This document shows positions 11,161 through 23,659 of a DNA stretch of 64,000 nucleotides, piece after piece. The stretch lies in NCBI GenBank assembly GCA_964035545.1, contig OZ037765.1, forward strand, positions 29,934,004-29,998,003, read 5' to 3'. How positions within the stretch are numbered: position 1 is the first letter of the stretch; the number at the start of each line of letters is the position of its first letter. Source of the stretch: Bugula neritina. Its lineage: Eukaryota; Bryozoa; Gymnolaemata; Cheilostomatida; Bugulidae. The position numbers and the translations under genes are program-made. Below the pieces are notes generated by a model. It searched no databases. It was not told the origin of the DNA and was given only the letters and a program-made list of their open reading frames with translations.

Positions 11161-12737
11161 AAATTTTACTTATTACGCTCATGTAAACATTATAAAGTTA
11201 TTTGATTGAAGGGGAAATAACTTCAGCACTTATGTATCCTGTAAAAGTGCAGCCTAATAATGAAGAATATAAAGTTTTGTGACAACCACATGTGTTGTAA
11301 ATGGAGCAGATGATGTAGCCTATGCAATTATAATAGGCATCGTAATATAATCAACGAAGTTTTGTGAGACCTTGTGCTATTCCAAAAGTATTGTAGTTGA
11401 TACTAAAATAATATTACTGCTTCTATAATATTTGATAAAATATTGCATATCAAGTAGTTTTCTCACAATGATTGTAGTATTGATGACTTCAACCCCTTTG
11501 CCAGTAGTCCAAGGAAGGCATGCCTGTCTTGTAAAGTGAAATATGGACTTACCGCCCCAAACTACTGCATGCATTGCTGATTCAAGGCTATTAGTAGACA
11601 CAGCAAATATATTATAGTGCATTAATTTTTAAAAATTCATCACAAGAGCAGCATTTCCTCTTTATTTATAACATACTCTTAATACTTATTGAAACCCGCC
11701 TACAATATTACTGGTTTTTATAACATGAATTATTAATATTTATTTATGTTTTTATATTGTGACATTGATTATTATGTACTGGATATTCAAATCAGGTAGG
11801 TACTTAGCAAGTTTTATCAAATTTCAGTGACAATACAGCGAAATAGTACATTAGCTGCATTTTTAAGTTAAAGTCAGCTTTATAAAATTTTGTATTACAA
11901 GTTGTACATTGAAATCAATAAAAGCTGTGGGAGTAAACAGAAATTGCATTTATCATTACTGTTTGATGTCTGTATAGAATCCTACAATGCACATGCATAT
12001 CATATAATTATTGCTCTCATCTGTTGCTTGGGTTCTTGAATTCAGAACAAGGACAGAATTATGCCTGCACGTGGCGTGTCTAGCTATTATGTTGCAGTTA
12101 GTAATTAAAATTTTATTTCTAACATATTATACGCATATTAAATATAATGTAACATATTTTCAACATGATGATATATAATTTTTGACACAACACATGCCAT
12201 GATAAAATAAGACTGTAATGATGATGCAAATGTGACGATAGGATTTGATGAAAATGTATTTATTTCTCACATAATCATACTCTCACAAAGTTGAAAATTC
12301 TATTATGAATAAAGTAAAATAAAAGCAACCCAATATTAAAATCACGACACAAACATGGTTAAGTGAGAATAATAGATTATGCCTTAATGATAAGTAATGT
12401 AATTGTAAATATACTATACCTTTACCATCGAAATCATAAAAAACTTCTTGGAAAACAAACATGGCAAAATAATTGCCTTTGTCAACAATTACGGAACACT
12501 AGGTGAGTAGATATATTAAGTATAACATTTAAATATATAATTTAGCAAAATACAAAATTTAAATTAAGTACACTACAGTGGAATTTGCATAGGAGTTTGT
12601 ACAAAATGAGTATTGGACATAATTAATATACGAAACCGTCATTTTTCACAACTAATTTATATTTCAAAACAGACAACCGTTAGTAACTATTAATCTACCG
12701 TAAAACGTATCTTGGGCAACTCCAGTAAAAGGAGTTA
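11161..12737. other. Convergent intergenic region
   Basis: Lies between the ends of the J-domain/C2HC gene (plus) and SUOX (minus). AATAAA at 11917-11922 is a possible polyadenylation signal for the plus-strand gene. No coding exon was recognised; the 81-codon minus frame at 11377-11622 looks accidental. Confidence 0.5.
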
Positions 12738-15700
12738 TTATTCCACTTTAACAGAAACCCTGTGCCAGGAATTGTTCAACAAGCCCCGCAGATTCCAGAT
12801 ACCTTCTATTCGTTCTGGCTGTACGTTGTGGGAACTGTCTACAGCCTTGCATACCAAGTCTAATTTCTTCTTATTCTTAGGGATGGGTACTGTGGCCTCC
12901 CAGAGTGTCCACGCCCAGGACTTGTAAGGACTCTGGCCTACAGCAAACCTGACACTTACACAAGGAACATCACACATAATAAAGTGGGAATAATTCATGA
13001 TTATTACAGAAACTGTCGTCCCATTAACTTTCAAAATCAAGTTGGTTTGTAATAATTTAAGAGAGAAGAGAGAGAAAATATCATTATAAAAATTGAGCCT
13101 CTCATAAAAGCCTTCATACCATTATTATCAAGATCTGCATTTAGCCAAGTTTCCCCGCCATCTAATGACAGGTCAACACGGGCAATGCCTCTACCGCCCC
13201 CACTGAATGCATATCCTCTCACTGTTACATAGCCATCATCTGCACTAACAGAACTGCTAGCTGACGGCTCAGATATGACAGACTGTACTGGTGTTTCCTG
13301 TACAGCATACGCCGTGTCTGCAACATTCACATACGATGACTGGTCAAACACAGCAGCAAACTTACGACACAAACACATTCTTACAAGATGATGAGATTCC
13401 ATTCCCAGCATATTTCTGCATGTGTAATTTCTAGTGGTTTGTCTCATTCTCTTACACAATAGCCTTTGCTCTTGAATAAAAAGCCCTTTTTATAAAAAAA
13501 AACTAAAGTTTGGCTGTCCCTCAGGCTCTGAGAATGAATAACTTTTGTAACTGAAGTGAAAAAATAACGGCTTTAAACCAACCGAAGTCGCAGGTATTGA
13601 AGTCGACGCTAGGGTTGAAACACTTGTAGTCCTTCCTCTGCCAGTGACTGTGAGATTCCTCGTCACTCAGCACTATTTTCTTCAACCACTTCACGTTCCG
13701 AGCACCGACAACTCCCGGTATTATGAGTCGCAGCGGAAACCCATGATCAGCCGGCACTGGTTCGCCTGCATCACACACAGGAAATACCTGGCTTATTAAA
13801 CATACTAGATGTTTAGGCTGTCTAAGATGGCTTATTGAACACGTTAGCATAACACTATTGTACATGTTTAAATGTATACTTTGAAGCAAGGTGAGTAGAC
13901 CCTTCATGGTATTACCTCAGAAATGTGGGCTATCTAAGATCACAATGCTGAACTTCATACAATAACAGATATACCAATTAGAGTACCATGTAGGGTTTTC
14001 AAAATTGACAAAATTTAACAATTCCATGATTTGCAGTACTTTATAATAATTTAATATAATAAACAGTTTGATCGAAGTGTGGTTATTCGAATTAGTCTCA
14101 CTCTCCATGATGACTTTAGAGAGTGGAAGCCACAACAAAATAGTTTGTTTTCTTTCGAGTTGAACTAAAAAACAGCACAACTTTTTCTCATGTCATTAAT
14201 GAATTGTTTAGAAATGAGAAGAAAACTAACAGCCTGTGTTACAAACACTTCTAACCAAACAGTATCAACTTTTACTTTCAATAATAACTAACCATTCATT
14301 TCATAGGCAACCATAATGCATTGATTTGGATCTAAAGCTTTCTCCATAGCAATGGATGAGCCATAGGGGGTTCCAGTTGGGTCAACATCCAACCCTTCAA
14401 ACTGAATGTACTTCTTGTTGAAGTCTTCATCTTTGAAACCCATAGCTTTGAGTACGTCGGTGAGCCGAGCCCCTGCAAACAATGAATGAACCTGAAAGGC
14501 AGTGTGGCATGCGTAAGCAGGCTGTCAAAAATAGGGGCAAAAATAGTAGATGTAATAACTGTGACAGGCAGTGAAAAGCTGTCAGTTTTGACAGGTTGTG
14601 GCGGGTTTTGACAACCTGTGGCAAGCTGTCGAACAGTAAAAAAAGTTATGAGAATCTCTATGAAAAACAACTGATATGTTTTAAGCATTTAACCTTTTGT
14701 GAAACTCGCAATCAATAAAGTTAATAAATGAGTAAAACAAATATTTTAAATACCTGACCATACCAGTTGATGGGGAATGTTAGGTGGGAACTTGTATTAG
14801 AGAATCAATGATAATCCAAAACTCATGACCTAATTTGACGCTACCTGTCTGTCTTCCAATTTCAGCTTTTAACCAACCATCATTTGCAGATGCTTTGGCT
14901 AAGCCAAACACACTCCAGCCCCCTACTCTCTTATATGAGAGGTACAGCTTCAACATAGAGTAGTATTACACCCCATATCATACAGATAGTAATGATTACC
15001 AGTCCATTTGGCGGTGCTGATTGATCCACAGTTCCAAGACAAGCCTTTGACTTCCTTGACTTGAGACATTTCCTTCCTCCTGTTACCAGCGCATTGCATC
15101 GTGGCATCCATCTCAAACTTGGGGAGGCGCTTGATATCAGACAGTGTCAGGGACTTAACATGCTTTGGTTTTGTGTCTAAAGTGAATATTTTCAGTAAGA
15201 AGTAAAAAAATGTCATAAAGTATTTAGCGGATAATGGAATACCAATCATGATAACACTACACAGTCTACTCACTCTACAGTAAGAGCAGACGTAATGCTT
15301 TTCTATGTTCAGTTTTTAAAAGATAAGCGAAATCCATTACCTCCATTACCAATTGACATGAAAGAGATAACTAAAAAGTTGCATAATATAAATAAACTGT
15401 TACTTCGAAGCATTTACTACTGGCAATGCTGGGCCTGGCCCAGGACAATGTGTACCCAAAATGATATGTAAAAAAATTCCAGTTTGAAGCGGAATTAATC
15501 TCGAGGGTCAATGAACTTTGTAATATCTACTTGTACCAGCCTATAATTGAGAAACGCAATATTTGTAAAATGTTAGTGGAAGTCATAGTGTTGGAATCTA
15601 ATACCACGCTAGTTGTTGGAAGCAAATTGCAGCCATAACATTGCAATCATCAAAACAAAGCATGACATCACGTCAACAAAGGTGATGTTTTTGTGATCTT

Positions 15701-18700
15701 TTTGAGCAGCTACACACTTGTCTAAGTTGTGTTCCTATACACAGTTAATATTTTGCGAGTGTCTACTGTTCTTTCATTTTACTACTTTAAATTGTAGGAA
15801 CGTGCTATTCGCAACACATTTGATTAGTTTTTTTTAAATGAACATTTATGGTACCCATAGATATATTGGGTTGTGGATTTTAAGTTTGCAAAAGGTTGCA
15901 CTTGCATTAAAACAACTGTAAGTCAATGTTACAATTTTACTTGCAAATATATGCTCTGAATAAAATGTACTGCCACAAGCCACCATAAATAATGACACAC
16001 AAAGTACTGTATATGCCATACTACATGCCCCAGGCAGCTTTAGCCATGCATCACCAACATGCTGTATTCAACAGTATTTAATAAACTGTATTCAAACTGT
16101 TAAAATAATTTTATGCCATTGACAAAGACAAATGATAAAAATAATAGATAAACAAATGATTATTTAAGCAGTTCTAATATCCACTTGGACTCTCAAGGCA
16201 TAAGAGGAAGTGGTCCTTATAAAAAAGTCTGAGGTTGGATTTCCTGCATTACTTTGCATTATTGTTATTCTCATTTCCTGTAAAAGGAACCACAGTAAGA
16301 AAATAGGATAAACCAACCTTGCTTGTCAAACACACTGGCCTCAAGCTGATAGGTTTTCAACATTTTGTCATCAACCACAGGAACTGGGAGATGGTTTCTA
16401 ACAAAGAAGAGAGAGTTGGGTGTTAGGAAGCTATCAGCCAACAGCGCCAAGGGTGGCTCAGCATTGAAGGGCTTCTCGGAGTTGACAGTGAGAGCCATGC
16501 TCCTTTCCGGATCATTCTTATAGGCATCCTCAATCTTTATCGGCTTTGTGTCATATATGTTGCCTATTCTCAAACTCTAAAACAACAGCCACTTGTTTGC
16601 TTGTGTCGTATACAAATCATATGGGATGGCAATTGTTGGCAATTTGAGCAGGTTGAATGGATGAAGTAAGGTTACTAGTGGAAATGTGGATTGTAACAGT
16701 TGAGGAATATAGAACAGTTAAGAGTGTACTTCAATAAGGTGACTGGAATATCATGTTATCTCAATTAACAAAATCAAATTCAAAACTATTGTTTTAAAAG
16801 TAAAAGAGAAATAGATTTAATTTAAAAAACAACTGCAATTAGTATCATTAAAATAACTATTTTAAATGACCTACCAAGTCATGATAATTTTAAATGAAAT
16901 TCTACTATGTAACTACAGCAACCACTTTGGGCAGCTTTATAACTTCTACCACCATTACTCACCCAGGAGTAGGGATAATGGGAGAGGGAGACTGTGTTAC
17001 AAAACATGTTAGGATCTAGGATCATATCTGTATATATAACAGATATTATGTAGTATTGAATGCTTAAGTAATCTGTAACAGTGAGGCTACACCATTGAAC
17101 TATAATAGGTTATAGTTTCATTTCAGTGGGCCACACATTCTAAGTACAGATAGACAGTAGATATGGACAGTATATATGCTAAACATATGTATACCAAAAG
17201 AAAGCTAGAACACATTTAGACAGAAATCCCTTGACCAATAGACAGTAACAACAAATACCAGCTGGGTTATGTCACTCTCTCACCTTTCTTCACTATGCTT
17301 TACTCTCCCCAGTGTAAACATGTCCAAGTGAGATTCTTAATAATAAAAATATGCATTGTGGAGATACTTACAGACCACCCGTACATGCTTGTATTTCACA
17401 CGTAGAAACCCCTGCCATAACATGAAAGCCACGTAACTCAAGAAGCAACCAAAGAAACATGGTGAAGAATAGAAGTGCCATAAAACTTAAGTTAATTTCT
17501 TCAACCAAAACCATTGTTAGCCAATAAAACTAGTTTAGTACATATTACAGTCAGTTAAATCCATTACTTGGTAAAGCAGAGGTGACAAATGCTAAATAAA
17601 TTTTTACTCAAAATAAGTAAAGTTTTGCTAATCAAAATGCTATCAGATGAAATAGCACTATGTTATTATAGTATTCCTGCACCTTTGAACCTGTTTTATA
17701 CATTTCTTGCTAATTGTGTCAGACACACATTTTTAAAATAAGTTGTATTACATATTACATAAACTAGCGCAATGACCAAGTGTGCACTAGATTATTGCGG
17801 CTTAACTACCAGCAGAAAAAACACATTTTGGTAATAATCGCACTGTGCTACTTGAACATAGACCTAGACCCTTTGAAAAACCCTTACCATATTGGGTTAT
17901 AACAGTGGCGGACTCTAACCAAATGTGAGTGAGTTTTGTACTCAAGCTATATTTTGCTAGGCATCTTAATGTTAAAAAGACTCAAGATTTAGTACAACAA
18001 TATTTAACTAAATATGTGGTGAATAATCAAAGATATTTGTTAATTAAGTAGGATAAGCAGCAAAGTAATTAAAAAGTTGCATAGTCTATGACAGACACAC
18101 TGTGACAGAAAATGTAAACACAGCCAAAATTCTTACTTCTACTATCTCCATAACCTCTTTAGTCTTGTGTATTCCATAAAGCTCAAAGAAAGGTTCCAGT
18201 GATTTTCCTGCTGCAAGGAATATTTTATCACCACCAGGATGTGATGCGACAAAATCAGTGACATCATAAACACCGTTCTTATATGTAACCTTTAATGAAC
18301 AAAACAACAACGTATTATTAAAGTGGCTTTTAACCGAATTTAATGATCAATTAAGTTCTATGACATTTATAATATCTCACCCAGATTCTACTTTTCAGAC
18401 TGTTGTGCTTGCGAACATCTTCTGTAGTGTAAGTTGGCAGTTTATCTACTGGAGATCCGGGAGTTCTTTTTTGTTTGCAGTGTGCTACTTCTGGCTTGCT
18501 TACACACCAAGTAACGAATGCAACACCGGCTGCTAATATCCCAGTAGCACTTGCAAATGCAGCATAGTTGATAGATTTTCTACTTTGATTAGAGCTTTCG
18601 CCTTCAAAACCTGAGTTTGTGGACAAACATCGGACAGAGGATGACAGACTTGTAGGTTTCAGAGTATTTAGAACACTTGTTTTTGGTAATGTGAAACCTT

Positions 18701-18758
18701 TCTTTGGTAAAAGACAAACGTGGAGCGTTTGAAGAGAACGGGATAAATTTCTGTACAT
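12738..18758 (-). CDS. SUOX: Sulfite oxidase, mitochondrial (575 aa, 8 exons)
   Basis: Oxidises sulfite to sulfate in the mitochondrial intermembrane space, passing electrons to cytochrome c. Exons in transcript order: 18758-18381, 18289-18137, 16576-16318, 15176-15000, 14472-14293, 13765-13583, 13317-13120, 12937-12738. They join to 575 aa; human has 545. The N-terminus is Arg/Ser-rich like a presequence and is followed by a hydrophobic segment. The cytochrome b5 domain has the heme ligands HPGG and LYGIH. The molybdopterin domain begins at KPFNAEPP and has RNHLPVP and [11 protein letters not shown], which contains the Mo-ligand Cys. It continues with [18 protein letters not shown] and DHGFPLR. 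The C-terminal dimerisation domain has [17 protein letters not shown] and [16 protein letters not shown]. Donors include GTTGGT twice and GTTAGT once. An acceptor (TTGCAG) lies 5 nt before the ATG. Confidence 0.97.
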
Positions 18759-18763
18759 ATTTC

Positions 18764-21484
18764 CTGCAAGAAGAAAATAAAACTGTGAGTTCTAATTGAA
18801 ATCAAAGTTTCAGAGAGGATAAGGCTTATTAAAATGAATGATAACTACACTAACTAAAAAACAAATAATCACATTGATTGTGATTACAATTGACAATGCT
18901 TATTATTCATTGATATTTTTATACCTTATTAGTCACTTAACTATTATTTATTAAATTTACTATAATTATTACCATAGCTAAGATGATAGAACACCTGATG
19001 AACTTATTCTTTAAGTTTATTATCAAAATAATAGTTTGTTTAAAATTAATAACTTCAAGTTTGTCACTACAATAATAAAAAACAATTATATTAATAATAA
19101 ATATTCTCAGCATAAACATGAACTATTTTTCATCACCTCAACAGTCTCTTGTCAGTGTCATTTGATAAGTATCGAGTTTTAGAGAATTTTTTAAATTAAA
19201 AGTAAGTCAAACAGTAACTCTAAGTTAAGTCTACAGTAAAACTAACAGTAAATGTAATTAGTGATAGTGATACTACTACTAGCCCTAGGAGTAGGAGCAA
19301 CTTCAACTTGAACTTGAAGTTTAACTTTAAAGTCTAAGTCTTAAAACTTAAAAGTAAGTGATAAGTCTAAACTGCAAACTCAAACTGTAAAGTCAAACAA
19401 TAAAATTCAAGTCTTGCACAGTCAGTATAAATAAAACCAGCTGCAAAAGCTGTTTAACGGTGCAATAACTATAAGTAAATGAATAACTTCACTGCCTAAT
19501 CTTCATAATTATTATTACCATGTAATGGTATACTATGCAGAAGTGTTATACTTATTGACTGGGCTCCAGGCCTCAAGGGGTTAAAGGGCGATAACGAAGG
19601 AAAAATTTTCCTTGATTAGATTATTGCAACTTGATACACTATAATATTGTAATAAAAATTATGTTTATTTATTGTTTTTGAAAAATAAAAATACAATTGC
19701 AGTTCATCAACAAAACTTTGCAAGCTATGTGTTCGAGTTGGTGTAATAACATCTTTGAATAATTTCATTTCCGTAATAGATGGCTGAAAGTAAAATTTTC
19801 TCCATTCATTGACAATCACTATCAGTATGAGTATCACAATGACAAAGACATTGACAATCTATTAAAACCACAATCATGTGATTTAACTTTGAAAATTGCA
19901 AACTACAATGAGTAGTGGTGTAGCTTGTGTGCTATTCTAAAGTGACAGTAGTTTCAAACTCATGCATAGTTGCTAATTTTCCTAGAACTAAGAATATAAT
20001 ATTAATAATTTAAATTATAACAATTAACAAGGTCAAAAGCTTTGAGTTTGAGATTAAACTTTGAGTTTAACTTTAAGTTTTAGTTTAACATAAAGTGTGA
20101 TAAGCATTCAATTTAGTTTTACTATAACAATTACTATTAGTATTTAAGCCAAGGACTCACTCTCAGTAGTAACAGAGTACGAATCTGACGCATCACACAG
20201 TGACAGTCGGTGTCACAGTGAGTGTGACACTGACAGTGTGATTACTGATTCTGATACTCAGTAATAGTAATCATTATTATGATTTATATTAATTATGATT
20301 ATGTTTAACTTCGAATTCAATGATAATATTATTAATCATAATCATAATGATGATAAATAATGATTATCATTATCCTTCATCAGGTAATGTTATCATTTAT
20401 CAGGATTGTGATAATGATTTAATTACATAGTATTACTATTAATAATATTAATCATCATAATATTAATAATAATGATATCCTAATCATAAATGATCTTCAT
20501 ACTCATACTAACACTGAAGGACCAACCTAAAGTTAAACTAAAAGTAAAACTGCAACACCTGATTTTACTGTAACTATAAGTATGAGCCTTGATTATGAGC
20601 ACCAGTATTATGAATATATTTATATTAGTTATATATTTATAATAAGAGAGTATAGTATTTATTGTTGAAGAAAATAACCTAAATTATCATAGGCAAGTTG
20701 AAGATGGGTTATCTAGTTCTACTATCCATTAAGATTATGATTATTATTTCTAGAATGTAATAAAAGCTTTCAAAAGTTTAACTTTAAGCAAAGGAGTAAC
20801 ATTTACACTAACAATAGCAGTAGTTGTGATACCAACTATAAGTGTAGCGTTGCATCAACACCAGCAGTATTCAGTGATGCAATTATATTCGTAATTTATT
20901 ATTTGTGGTTACATCATTATGGTGGTGATTACATTCAACATTCATGGTCAAAAGCTGGCAGTCATATCGTAGTCGTAATTCCACTGGTAGAAATAAATTA
21001 TATTTATCATTATGATTAAGAACTGATCGCCACCATTATTTTTGTAGTTATGGTCATTATAATTTATAAAATTTTATAATATAAATGTCAACATGAATAT
21101 AATTTTATACTTTAAATATTAATATAAATACCACCATTTTATCATCACTGTAATCACAATTTTAATGTTTCATCAAGATTGTTACTAAAATTATAATCAT
21201 TTTAGTTAAATTTAAGATTGCTGTTCAATCTATATAGTTTGTTCTTACTACTCTTATTATTACCTTGAAGTGTTTTAGTATTAGTAGTTACTTTTATTAA
21301 GAAATATACTGAAACAACTCAAATTAGTATAATATACATACTGAATGTTGCATAAAACTGATATTTTCAATGAAATAAACTATGCTTTCTTGCAATACCT
21401 GTCAACTTTATATTTATCTGACATGAAGTGTAATTTTTTATTTTTGGTATTTTAAAACTTATTGATTGTTCAGGAATTTTGTTG
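18764..21484. other. Low-complexity intergenic region
   Basis: Between the divergent SUOX and LSM4 starts. From about 19190 to 20520 the DNA consists of degenerate short-period words: AAGTCTAAG/AACTTGAAC blocks, ACTACTACT/AGTAG blocks, a GTGACA/TGTCAC block with internal inverted repeats near 20195-20245, then ATTATTATGATTATC blocks. Similar words continue more weakly to about 21240. No coding exon was recognised. Confidence 0.6.
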
Positions 21485-21541
21485 CAGATTCTAAGCAGTT
21501 TGCTTATTGATAGATGAGTGTGAATTTAGTCTCCTGCAGTT

Positions 21542-23430
21542 ATGGTATGTTACCAAAGTCCTCCAATTTGTAAATTTTGAGCTTATATGCTCGGTACAAG
21601 CAGTATCATAATTCAATATTATATAACTGCGTTCTATGCATGAAAGTACAATATGATCTGCTATTGATAGATGAAGAAATAGTCATAGTAAGACTCTTTC
21701 AAGTTTGGATCACCAATTTCGTTTATTCAGATTAATTTTTGCATATTACACATTACCATTATACTTAATCAGACATGACACATTAACTGTTTGAAAACTG
21801 ACAATACTGATGTTACTCATACTTTTATAAATAATAGGGAATAAGGTTCTTCTACAGGGCTCTATGTTTTACATATGAAAGACTAGTTTTGAAATAGTGG
21901 TAAAATTAGATGTATCTTTTATAATTTATGAAATTGATGTTTTAATGAAATGTTATACTTTCAATGTATTTTAATAATTTTTAGTTGCCATTATCTCTAC
22001 TACGAACAGCTGTTAATCACCCTATGGTAAGCAGTTCATTATGCACATAATTGTAGTAATTATGTATAATAATTTCTAAATGTTTCAATTACTATTTACA
22101 AAGTATTTCTTCTCAGCCTTTATGAAAAATTTATGGCGACATTAATTAAACACATGTTCTTAAAAAAATGTATTATATTATGTTAATTTGCAGCCTTACA
22201 GTTCCTTCATAGGTTAAAAATAATCAGATCTTAGTTTAACAGAAAAGTTCAAGTTGCAAATGCCAATGTTTAATGTTACAATATTACTCTCAATATTTTA
22301 TCTTTTTAGCTTGTTGAATTAAAGAATGGCGAAACCTATAATGGACACTTGGTTAATTGTGATAATTGGATGAACATAAACCTCAGAGAAGTTATCTGCA
22401 CATCAAGGGTACAATGATAGACTTATAAGTACTAGTAATAATATTTTAAGCAGTTAATTGGTGAGAAAGGAATGTTAAATGCAATAATATATATTTGCAT
22501 TTAACATTTCATTTGCATGGTTTCAGTTATTATGGTCACCTTTCACCGCCGTGGTCCTGCGCGGGTGGCGGGTATGGTTTCAGCTATTATGACTTGCATT
22601 AATTTGAAAACCATGATTCGTAGAATGGCTGATGGTTTTGCAGTATTTCTTGGATAATTTGTTGAAAATCAATTGTAAAATGGAGGCATATTGTGAAAGA
22701 TATTGAATTATACGAATTCATGTGAATCAAATTTCTATATTCAACAGAAGTCTCTGGAATGTTCGTATTTTTACAGGAAGGAGATAAGTTTTGGAAAATG
22801 CCGGAATGTTATATTCGAGGTAGCACTATAAAATATCTCCGTATACCAGATGAAATAATAGATATGGTAAAAGAAGAAGCACAAAGGCCACGAGGGGATG
22901 GTCGTGGCAGAGGTCGAGGTGGCAGAGGTGGTGGTAGAGGTGAGATTTGTTTAAACAATAGTTTGTATAATAGTCACCTTTAATCAATTGATTTGAAACA
23001 AGGTAGTGGTAGCTCAAACAATATCTGCAAGACATGGATGTTTTGGGGTTAGATGCTTTTGCTAATGCTCACCAAAAGGTCAGCTTGATGACTTGTTACA
23101 CATGCATCTCTGGTAAACAACTATTCTTCAGAAATGAGTTTTGCGGGCTGGAGAAATGCACTACACTAACTTCCTGTGTTTTGACATTTATCTGAAGAGA
23201 CCCATACATTTTAATATGTTTAGTTTCAATTCACCAGCTCGACATACATTGCATTGGAAAATTGTTTTGAGATTTGTCGTCTGTTATGTTTACACCATTA
23301 TATACAATGTATATTCTATTGACTTTGTCACTGTTTAGGAACCTTTGGTGGACGAGGTGGTGGCAGAGGTGGAGGTCGTGGTGGGCCTGGAGGTGGACAA
23401 CGTGGTGGTAGAGGCAGAGGAAACAATTAA
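21542..23430 (+). CDS. LSM4: U6 snRNA-associated Sm-like protein LSm4 (132 aa, 5 exons)
   Basis: Part of the LSm2-8 ring that binds the U6 snRNA 3' end and of the cytoplasmic LSm1-7 mRNA-decay complex. Exons: 21542-21544, 21985-22026, 22310-22408, 22777-22939 and 23339-23430. The first coding exon holds only the ATG, followed by a strong donor (GTATGT). The next gives [14 protein letters not shown]. The Sm1 motif is in [19 protein letters not shown] and Sm2 in [14 protein letters not shown], nearly identical to vertebrate LSM4. The C-terminus is a Gly-Arg (RGG-like) tail ending RGRGNN, a usual site of arginine methylation. Human LSM4 is 139 aa. It converges on CEP20, with 229 bp between the stop codons. 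Confidence 0.95.
22517..22591 (-). mobile_element. 39-bp LINE 3' end with target-site duplication, in LSM4 intron 3
   Basis: A GC-rich 39-bp block (22535-22573) interrupts AT-rich intron sequence. It is flanked by ATGGTTTCAG(T/C)TATTATG at 22517-22534 and 22574-22591, an 18-bp direct repeat with one mismatch. Read on the minus strand the block resembles the 3' end of the LINE fragment near 37970: both share CACCCG(C/T)(G/A)CAGGAC and GTGAAAGGTG. I infer a severely 5'-truncated retrotransposition event. Confidence 0.6.
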
Positions 23431-23562
23431 CTTCTTTTATTTTATACATGTATATAGACTTTGTAGAAGAAAACCTTTGTAATTTACTATGTAAATATTC
23501 AATATACTGCAAGCTATTCTACATACAATAACTAAAACTATATAATCTTTGAAAAAATTGCA

Positions 23563-23568
23563 AATAAA
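23563..23568 (+). other. Putative LSM4 polyadenylation signal
   Basis: AATAAA, 133 nt after the LSM4 stop codon and before the convergent CEP20 stop. Placement is consistent with cleavage just upstream of, or overlapping, the CEP20 3' end. Confidence 0.45.
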
Positions 23569-23659
23569 TATACAAATACACTAAACTCAATTATTCCTGA
23601 ATAAAAAAATAGCAAACAAGTTCACACATGTATCTATGTACAGTCTAGTAGTAGCTGCT

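Noticed and set aside
12698-12730. CTACCGTAAAACG next to the SUOX stop resembling the transposon end CCGTAAAATGGGG
   Set aside because: Only about ten bases match, the GGGGTAAC part is missing and no opposing end is present.
19190-20520. CRISPR-like or satellite array
   Set aside because: There is no constant repeat with unique spacers and no fixed unit length; the DNA is eukaryotic and cryptically simple.
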